The translations under genes were made by a program, and so were the position numbers. From Agrypnia vestita (lineage: Eukaryota; Arthropoda; Insecta; Trichoptera; Phryganeidae): DNA of 64,000 nucleotides. Shown here one piece after another: positions 56,350 to 64,000 of the stretch (the first letter of the stretch is position 1; every line of letters begins with the position of its first letter). Under the pieces are notes generated by a model. That model did not search any database. It saw only the letters and a program-made list of their open reading frames with translations, and was not told the DNA's origin. The DNA lies in NCBI GenBank assembly GCA_016648135.1, contig JADDOH010000307.1, forward strand, positions 496,001 to 560,000, in the 5' to 3' direction.

Positions 56350-56875
56350 CCAAAATAGCCAACTATAAAAAAATGACTTTGTATCCAAATTATATTATTA
56401 TTATATTCCTATAATGAATCATGTAAAAATGTTATCCATAAACCTTTTGGGTTTCTATTATATTTTAAATATATATATATACTCTGTAGAAATGTTTAAA
56501 AAAAAAACATATTATTGTTAAGCACATATATCACAAATTAAGTAAAGACAATTATAAAGTGTATACCAGTAGAACAAAGATATATATTCATATATGTATT
56601 AACAAAGTTTAATCAAATAAATTAACATTAAAAGTTCGTTAAGGAGATTTCGGTAACGACTTAAGTTTACGGTGAGAATATCTGCTCACAGGTAAAGATT
56701 TTGACCTCAACAGTAATATAATGTCGTTAATATAATGTCTATTAATTTATTTACAAAAATGATTGCATCCATTAGTGGTGATTTTTCACAGGCGACCTAC
56801 GCAGCATTATTAGAGTAAACTTTACCTTATATGAAGATAAATAATATGACAACGGTAATGCCGTACGAATGTGTG
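56350..56875. other. AT-rich intergenic stretch
   Basis: Probably includes the LINE 3' UTR at first. Otherwise no feature. Confidence 0.35.
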
Positions 56876-56879
56876 ATTG

Positions 56880-57115
56880 AATATTGAACAAGTATCCGCG
56901 CTAGGGCAACAAGGATTGACCAGAAGTGCAACCGCAGACACGGTGATGCATAATGTATCGGAATCAGCGGAAAGCTCTCCCGCCAGGTGGTCAGCAGTGG
57001 TGGGGCGCTGGTGGCCGGCCGCACGGCCCTTGTGTGCACATGCTCACGGTGCGCACGTGGATGGGCGGACATCATTGTTCGGACACAATAGGGATCAGTG
57101 AGTTCGCCGTAAGTC
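56880..57115. other. GC-rich island, unrecognised
   Basis: A sharp 230-base rise in G+C (ggtggggcgctggtggccgg). Open frames of 74 and 105 codons on opposite strands overlap and show no domain. Candidate regulatory element or exon. Confidence 0.3.
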
Positions 57116-57897
57116 ATTGTTGAGAATGAACATGTTAATGTCACAGTTATGTTTTATATTAAATCTTTTAACCCATATACGTAAATATAAATGTACGTAG
57201 TTATTAAATACCCATAAGTCGTCATATCAATTCGTCTTACAGTAAGCTATTGTGTACTTTGGAACATTTTAAATTTTATAGAACGCTTTCTCCTTATTCT
57301 ATCTTTATTATATTCGTATGAAAAGTATAAAATTGTCGAGAATTAATATGAGCTCGAACATGATACAAGATGATGATATATATATAAGTGACTATCATTC
57401 AAGAAAGAGTCCAATTCTCAAATTCAAAATCTATGATGTACAATGTAATGAAGAACGAAAAATATCTGAATATAGAATATAGAGTATGAATATTGTATCA
57501 ATTTAAGGTAGGTTTTAGATAGGTGTATGAATATTATGGTTACACTAACTAGACCATTAGTACATATATATTTACGTATTATTTATTCGAATTTAAGAAT
57601 AATAAAAAAATACTAAAATGCGTTTATGAGTAGAAGTACTTAGTATATATTAGAGTTTTCCAATAGTAGATACCTAACTTATCAAAAATTATGCACTCTA
57701 TCGATAAAATTTCCCAATTCATATCGTATTTAAAAACTTATTGTGAATAATAGGTTTTTATTATTTAAAATGTATTTCATGTATATTTACATTTTTGCCT
57801 CGACCGCAGTTCACAGTCAACGCTGTGTTATAATAATAATAAAATAATCAATATGTATCGATCTTTATTTATCTTCACTCTAGAGACATAAAGGCTT

Positions 57898-58488
57898 ACT
57901 ATGAGAGGAATTAATCTCACCATGAATACATAACTTTTAATTTATTATATTGTATCTTAATTATTAGGCAAGTTTAAATAGTATATCAAATAAGTCTTTT
58001 TCAAACAAATTTATTGATAAATTAGAAAAGACATACAGAAAAATCAAATTAACGAAAAAATATTCTAGCTGCTATCGGGATTTGAACCAACGGTCCTCCA
58101 CTCTATTCGGGAATGGCGCGTTATCCAATTTTGTTTGTATTTTTGCCACGGTATCGGCAGCTTGGTAAATTGACGTAAATTTTTCGACTTTGTATGCAGT
58201 CTCTTTAAAATTGATTAACACACGTGTTATTCCATTTTTTAAAGCAATCCACTTTTTATAATGCGATAGTTCCAAATTACTTTTGAGTGAAGGTCCGTTG
58301 GATCGAATTAAGATAATATAATATTTTTTCGTTAATTTGATTTTTCTGTATGTCTTTTCTAATTTATCAATAAATTTGTTTGAAAAAGACTAATTTGAAA
58401 TACTTTTATACCTTGCCTAATAATTAAGATACAGTATAATAAATTGATAGTTACGAATTTATGGTGAGATTCTTCATTCTCATAGGAT
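57898..58488. mobile_element. ~590-bp fold-back element with ~165-200-bp inverted arms
   Basis: 57898-58062 is closely reverse-complementary to 58320-58488. Shared blocks include tatcttaattattaggcaag, tcaaacaaatttattgataa and catacagaaaaatcaaatta. The match continues inwards more weakly to 58100 and 58288 (gaaccaacggtcctccact against agtgaaggtccgttggatc). The centre is about 190 bases with no recognised protein. The left inner arm carries a box-B-like GGTTCAAATCC on the minus strand. Outer ends lack an obvious target duplication. Confidence 0.7.
58074..58135 (-). repeat. tRNA-like (box B) segment within the fold-back arm
   Basis: On the minus strand GGTTCAAATCCCGATAGCAG looks like a tRNA T-arm with the start of an acceptor, preceded by GGATAACGCGCC and CGAATAGAG. 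Box A is weak. It could be a SINE captured by the fold-back element. Confidence 0.4.
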
Positions 58489-58539
58489 GTATTTCCTGAT
58501 ATTTGGAAAATTTCTTATATTTGACCTATACACGAGTTA

Positions 58540-59837
58540 GGAGATAAATATGATGTGCGTAGTTACAGACCAATGTCTACAATATCTCCTATCCCTAAAC
58601 TGTTTGCATCCATCACTATGAAATAAAATAACACCCATATTTAAAAATGTCCTGATTGAGGAACATCATGGACTTAGAAGTACCATTTCTAAACACTTCA
58701 AATTTGCTCGATTACAATAATACTATTATTAAAACACTTTAAGATAATCAAAAAATACATGTTCCCTATACCGATCTTGCTAAAGCATTTAATAAAGTTT
58801 TTCTATTGATTTTATAGAAGGTTTACTTCATACAAGATTTAACTAATTAAGATTCTTATCGCTAAACTACAAGGTCATGTATAAGAGACCCATTTTTATC
58901 CTTCATACAATCTTATCTAAATGGAAGGCAATAAAAGGTCAGAATCAATAAATATTTTTCAACCAGTATCGAAGTTACATCGGGCGTACCTCAAGGTGCC
59001 CATCTGGCACCTTTTCTCTTCAATTTATTTATAAATGATGCTGTAAATGTAATCATATATATTCATTTTTGGCTCTTTGCTGATGAAAATAAGATTCTTA
59101 AAATAATTAACACTACCCAAGACTGCTTACTCCTTGAATCTGATATTGACTGCTTTGACAATCGGTGTAAAGTAAACGGCTTAGAACTTAACATAAAAAA
59201 GTGTGAAATAATTTCGTTTTATAGATCAAAAGCGCCAATCTCATTTAAATACAAAATAGAAAATATATAACTGGATGCAGTGAGTCTATTAAGGACCTCG
59301 GAGTAATTATGGACACTAAACTTATATTTAATGAACAAATAAATTGTGTAGGAAGTAAATCCATAAAACTCTTAGGCATCAAGTTTTACTGTTCACTTCT
59401 CCATTCTATCTAAGAATATCCCTCTGAGATTTGGTCTTCCTTCTATATAAACCAAATAAGTCTCATAGAATCTGTGCAATATCGTTTCTTAAGAAAAGTT
59501 GCATAGATGATGGACTTGGATAGAGGAAACTACTCCTACAACGGAATTTAGTCAATGATGAATATTTGAAACCTACAAAAATGTAGAGAAAACACTTAAT
59601 CATCATATTCAAAATATCAAACGGCCACACTGATGTGCATTCTTTTCTGTGACAAATAAATTCAATATCCCTTTCCGTAGCCTTAGAAATAATGATGTGG
59701 TGTTTCTTAGCCAGCATAGACCTAATTATGGATTCCATACTCATATATCACGGTTTCGTCATCTTATAAACTCAAGACAGGATCTGGAGTTCTTCGGTGT
59801 GAGTCTAGCTAGATTCAAACAATCTCTGATAAGATAG
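58540..59837 (+). pseudogene. Jockey-type LINE reverse transcriptase, heavily mutated
   Basis: Order of recognisable parts: YRPISTISPIPKLF (RT motif 1, about 58570); TSGVPQGAHLAPFLFNLF (motif 4, GVPQG at 58983); LFADEN (59073-59090), in which the catalytic FADD has become FADE; NGLELNIKKCEIISF (about 59180); and DLGVIMDTKL after a frameshift (about 59300). The C-terminal segment RPNYGFHTHISRF ... EFFGVSLARFKQSL ends at 59837. Many stops and shifts between 58620 and 58900 show age. The endonuclease is missing. Loss of the second catalytic Asp alone would kill it. Confidence 0.85.
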
Positions 59838-59980
59838 TCCAGATCTTGTCTCTATCTTGTTATTACTTTTCATTTGTCAATGTTTTTATTTTTAATTGCT
59901 AAAACCTTCATTCTGATGTACTTTATGTTGTTTTATATTTTATTCGACTATTTTTGTTAATTTTAATATATAAAAATACA
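59838..59980. other. LINE 3' region or spacer
   Basis: AT-rich and T-rich, no feature. Confidence 0.35.
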
Positions 59981-59984
59981 GTAA

Positions 59985-60610
59985 ATAATCAATTAATGCT
60001 GTGTTTGGCGAACTTGCATGAGATGCAAGGAATGGGCGGGTATAATAATATCATGATGGAGTTGCTAACATATCGCTGCCCTATGTTCGCTCGTTTGACG
60101 CTCTCTTCCAGCCTAAATCCTCGGTCAAAATTGAATGTTTCTATCCAATGCTTACCCTCACCTCATTCGCAAATTCTTGGACGACAATCCTATATGACCA
60201 ATGACCGCACTTGGTCAATTACATTGATGTTTCATCTTACTGAGTGCCTACCGGGACGCGGTTTGCTATCCACTGATGTGTAGCCATCTTCGAAGCAGTT
60301 ATACTACTTTTTATCCGTTAGATAAAATCGTCCCTAAAGTCGTTTTGGATCTTGCGAACGACTTCAACTTTGGCAGCGCCAGGCTTTTGCCTAAATTTAT
60401 TACAATATCGCTGCTCATGTCGTTCCACAATTTCTTCTACACATCCTTATTCAGAGGCTGACTGTCAGTTACAGAGGCCTTGCGTACTACCTACGCGAAA
60501 AATCTACAAATGCGCAAGAATGTCTTTTGCACATGCCTTTTGCCAAACAACGAACATCTCCCGAGCTTTATTTGTTTGAGTGAAAAAATAAAGGTTTCTA
60601 TATTATTGTA
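59985..60610 (-). pseudogene. Second internally deleted mariner-like transposase
   Basis: Related to the relic at 35.5-36.0 kb (shared gcttttg...atcgctgctca and taccggga/ccgcggtttgc blocks). On the minus strand, in several frames, it shows QRYCNKF, KVEVVRKIQNDF, an HTH region ending in VSIG...HSILTEDLG (about 60140), and then, after a gap, LHHD...PAHS (about 60060-60035), which is the second catalytic Asp motif. The first catalytic Asp region and everything after the PAH box are missing. Dead. Confidence 0.7.
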
Positions 60611-60619
60611 ACATACCAT

Positions 60620-61735
60620 GTACCAATATTCTTCATTGTGTGACACAAAAGGAAATTTGAAAGAAAACGGGTGCATTATATTAGAGTGAAGTAATTATTT
60701 TATTTGAAATAAATGAATCAGGTGGGTATGTGACGAATTTGTTTAGAAGGTAAATTTATCAAAAAAAAAAATGAAATTCTAAAATTCGCTATGAAATGTG
60801 AAATAATTTAATAAGATGTATTTTATGTAAGAAGAGTGGATTATTTTAGTAATGGGACTGCAATTTCAAGTGTAATTTTATAATTATTAAAGACTAACTG
60901 AAATACGGTCCAAGTCAAATTGTAATTATTAAAGACTAACTGAAATAGGTCCAAGTCAAATTTCAAAATTTTATAATAGATAAAAAGTTTACCAAGCTCT
61001 CAGTCCATACATTTTTCACAACTAAAATAAATCATTCAATTAGAATTGATTTTATCTGTTCGTACGCAAACTTATGATTTGGTTTTTGAAAAGTCACTCT
61101 TGAATTATGAACAACAATGCACTATTTGTAGAGCTTTAATCTACGAGGCATGGTCAGAGATTAAGGCGTACAATAAATTTGTAATGGTAGCGATAATAAT
61201 AATAAGATATTTGAGCCTGCAGATATCCTAATCCTAAATGACTAGCTAAAATTTAAAGGCTTGCCGCTGACGCCAACTAATAATACTTGTCTCGAAATCC
61301 GGTTCACTTTTTGACAATCTCTGCCGTGAAAATATGTTGATTTTGCCCGATCGGCACAGAATAGGGCGTTTTCGTGCGACTTTCAAGGCTCCAGGTTGCA
61401 GGATATGATGACAATTTTATAACAATTTTAGTGGCATTTGCATGACAATAGAACGCCGGATATATATTATGAAATTATTCACTAAGCGTCAGGAAACTGA
61501 AGATGTAATTAAAAGATTTTGCCTTAATGAATAAAGAACATTAAAATATTTAAACGTTCTTCATTTTCAACAAATAAAATTGTTGAAATTTTCTTATAAA
61601 GATATACGTAAGGCTACGAAATATGTAAAAATTAAAGACGTGCTTTTGATTTATATGTTGGAATTAATAAATAAATTCTTTGACATTACAAAATAGAAAA
61701 TGGCACAATTATTAACATTTACGAAACGTTTAACT
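60620..61735. other. AT-rich intergenic stretch with a short tandem duplication
   Basis: A ~42-base direct duplication at about 60880-60963 (taattattaaagactaactg ... ggtccaagtcaaatt twice). No gene recognised. Confidence 0.45.
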
Positions 61736-61739
61736 AACT

Positions 61740-63245
61740 AACCATCACGCCGTTTCCCCACACGGGTAAACAGAGAGGATTGAACGCCACACTCTTCTAT
61801 CCAAACACACCACTTTTTCTCCGGCCACATTCATATATCTTCTCATAGAAGTTCTACGGTTGTTGAGGCTTTTAACCGGGCCATCCTCAAATACTGGTTG
61901 TATCTGATCATGCCAGGTCTTTCGCGGACGTCCTCTATTCCTGTTGCCTTCAACACTCGCCTTTTATATTTTCTTAACCATCCTTTCCTCGTTCAAATGT
62001 TCCACTTGACCAAATGATCTTAGCAAACTCCTTTCTTTATTCTATCTACCACACTACAGCCAGCAATACATTCACTTCTAATTTGTTTATTCCTCACTCT
62101 ATCGACCAAAGATTTTCTACACAAGTGTCTTAGTAACCGCATTTTCACCGCATTCAGTCTGCTTTCATTCCTTCTTTGCCAATTCCAGGCTTCACTTCCA
62201 TTTATCAGAGTTGGCACTACAACGCCATTATGTATGCTAGTATTGCTTCCTTTGACAGATGCTTATTGGCCATAATTGCATTTAGAGCACCATTAACTTT
62301 GTTTCCCGCGGTCACTCTCCTTTCGATATCATTCTCAGCCTTGCCGTTCTACTAAACATACTTCCAAATACACGAACTCGTTCACTTGTTCTAAGCATTC
62401 GTTGTTTACAAATACATCACACTTAGTCACTCTTTCGTCTCTCTCGAGTACCGTCACTATCGATTTGCTGACATTCATCAGAAGTTCACTCTGCATGCAA
62501 ACATCGGACATCCTGGATACCAGGCACTGCAGATCAGCTTCACTGTTAGCTACTAATACTGCATCGTCTGTGTATAGTATTCAGGATATGGTGAGTCCGT
62601 TCATTTTCGCTCCAACTTCTAGTTCCTTCAGTTTTTTCATACAATTGTCCATATACAGGTTGAAAAGCCATGGTGACATTACGCATCCCTGTTTGACACC
62701 TTTTGTAATATCGAACTATGATGCGAATACCCCATTAATTAACATGCAAGCACTAATTTCTTCATACAGGGATGCAATTGCCTATATGAGTTTAATCTTG
62801 ACCCCGTATTTAGACAAAACCTTCCATAACTTTTGTCTCATCACTCTGTCATACGCTTTTTGGGGATCCACAAAGGCAACAAAAAGTTTTTAGTTCTTTG
62901 CTAAAAACTTTTCCGTCATCTGGCGCAGTGAGAAAATCTGGTCCATGTATCCCCCTCCACCCACGAACGCTCCTTGTACATCCCACATTTTTGTTTTCTT
63001 TGTCAACCTCACTCTTTCTATCAAAATTCTCGCGTACAGTTTGGCAACAGAGCTCAATAGGCTAATGGCCCGATAGCGCGCACAGTCCATTCGCGACCCT
63101 TTTCCTTTATATAAAGGCATGATAACAGCTCTTTTTCAATTCTATTGTAGCTGTCCTCTAAAACATTTGTTGAAGAGTCTATGAAGCCACGTGAGTATTA
63201 TTGAACCACCACTCTTCATGTACTCGGCTATAACATTTTCATAAC
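61740..63245 (-). pseudogene. RTE/CR1-like LINE reverse transcriptase relic
   Basis: Read downward from 63245. An EYMKSGGSIILTWLHRLFN-type N-terminal RT region is followed by MPLYKGKGSRMDCARYRAIS (RT motif 1, 63120-63060) and VQGAFVGGGGYMDQIFSLRQ (about 62990-62930). FVAFVDPQKAYDRV carries the first RT Asp (about 62870). KGVKQGCVMSPWLFNLYMDN follows at about 62700. YTDDAVLV is the catalytic box (YTDD 62574-62563). The thumb reads FVYLEVCL. The C-terminal VPTLINGSEAWN ... LRHLCRKSLVDRVRN lies at 62217-62080. Stops and shifts are scattered. The 3' end near 61740 matches a stub at 37.6 kb. Confidence 0.88.
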
Positions 63246-63249
63246 TAAT

Positions 63250-63800
63250 TCACCAAAAATATACTTAATAGTATACAGAAAGAAAGATTAGAAGATTTAT
63301 TATTAAATTATTGTCGGTGATTTTATTGATAAATGATTCGTATAATCGTGACGTAGACAGTATTTAGATAATTGGTCTCAACTTTCCTACATGAAAAATT
63401 TATCGTCTCAATTTGATGAAAGTTTACTATTTAATATTAGGATTTTACCGTTTTGAGAAGTGATACGCAGGCAAGTTGTTGGATGTAATTAAAAGAAGAC
63501 AAAGGAAATGCCGTGGAACTAAATGATTAGAATTAAAAAAAATAGGATAAGCTAATAATCTCAAAAAGATTATCCCATAATTATCCTCAATATTATTATA
63601 ACACAGTTCTTAATCCCATTCTTATTCCATATTTCCTCCATCCCATCCTTTTATATTTATTAATCTGGTATTTTAACCTACTGAATTAATAAAGTCGTTG
63701 TTTAACTAACAATTCTAACCTTTATTGTATGTCATTAACTATTTCTTTCACTAATATCTACTCATCGAGTGCATTCACAAAATTGATATTTTTATACATT
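63250..63800. other. AT-rich intergenic stretch
   Basis: No gene or repeat recognised. Confidence 0.4.
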
Positions 63801-63801
63801 A

Positions 63802-64000
63802 CTAGCTGTCCGTACCCGGTGTTGCACGGGTTGAGGATAAAGTTAAAAATAAGATTATGAGGAGAAACAAAGGTTCCATTGTTCTTCAAAGCCTCTAAAA
63901 AAACATGTTTCCATGTAATCTAGGCTCGGATGGACGGGATGTCCAGGGGGGGAAATGTGGCCTATGTTTACCAGCAGGTCCTTAAGAATATTTATGCATA
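63802..64000 (-). mobile_element. Helitron family H1, 3' end, running off the window
   Basis: On the minus strand the element ends with the hairpin acccgtgcaacaccgggt (63830-63813), then acggacagCTAG followed by T (CTAG 63805-63802). This is the clearest Helitron terminus in the window. The text inwards (tccattgttcttcaaagcct, tggacgggatgtccaggggg) matches the 3' portion of the 54.7 kb copy. The 5' end lies beyond base 64000. Confidence 0.8.

Noticed and set aside
58072..58275. A genuine tRNA gene
   Set aside because: Only a T-arm/box B resemblance is seen; box A is weak and no cloverleaf can be completed.
62402..62893. 163-codon plus-strand frame, among the longest in the window
   Set aside because: Antisense to the LINE reverse transcriptase on the minus strand, whose YTDD and other RT motifs fall inside it.

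Overview
This 64 kb window looks like AT-rich, gene-poor arthropod nuclear DNA, most likely insect. The mix of mariner, Helitron, BEL/Pao, Penelope-like and RTE/Jockey-type elements plus tRNA-derived SINEs would suit a moth or butterfly, but the sequence does not settle the order. I found no convincing host protein-coding gene. Every open frame longer than about 100 codons that I could recognise is a mobile-element remnant or its antisense shadow. The window is probably intergenic, or one large intron, built of layered repeats with a few GC-richer islands that do not look like transposons.

Layout. 0-8 kb: the 3' end of a LINE at the left edge, a SINE relic, two GC-rich islands, a broken LINE reverse transcriptase (2.16-2.95 kb) and a Penelope-type repeat with a hammerhead-like core (3.0 kb). 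8-18 kb: a structurally complete but dead mariner (8394-9680), a Helitron relic (to 10469), a tRNA-headed SINE (13.15-13.34 kb), a head-to-head pair of hammerhead-bearing repeats (14.2-14.6 kb) and several unnamed dispersed repeats. 18-28 kb: mostly featureless AT-rich DNA with a palindromic element (20.1-20.3 kb), a 143-bp MITE with clean TA duplications (24123-24265) and a C-rich tract able to form a G-quadruplex on the minus strand (27.2 kb). 28.6-31.6 kb: a cluster of perfect GC-rich hairpins next to a Helitron coding relic that keeps its helicase but has lost its Rep nuclease. 32-40 kb: unexplained GC-richer blocks with tandem repeats and two TATA-box promoter-like regions that may be LTRs, plus an internally deleted mariner. 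41.9-42.4 kb: a Helitron-like relic carrying an array of near-perfect heat-shock elements. 44.7-55.1 kb: Helitron copies (one with seven ~130-bp internal repeats), DNA-transposon fragments, and a BEL/Pao polymerase fragment (49.57-51.37 kb). 56-64 kb: three LINE fragments, a ~590-bp fold-back element, a second deleted mariner and a Helitron running off the right edge.

No metabolic or regulatory system of host genes can be described. The observations most worth following are (1) the heat-shock-element array inside a Helitron-like unit, (2) the family of hammerhead-ribozyme-like cores in Penelope-type repeats, with one compensatory change in stem II, and (3) the two-module cluster of perfect hairpins beside the Rep-less Helitron. 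All calls rest on reading the sequence by eye; no database or folding search was run.
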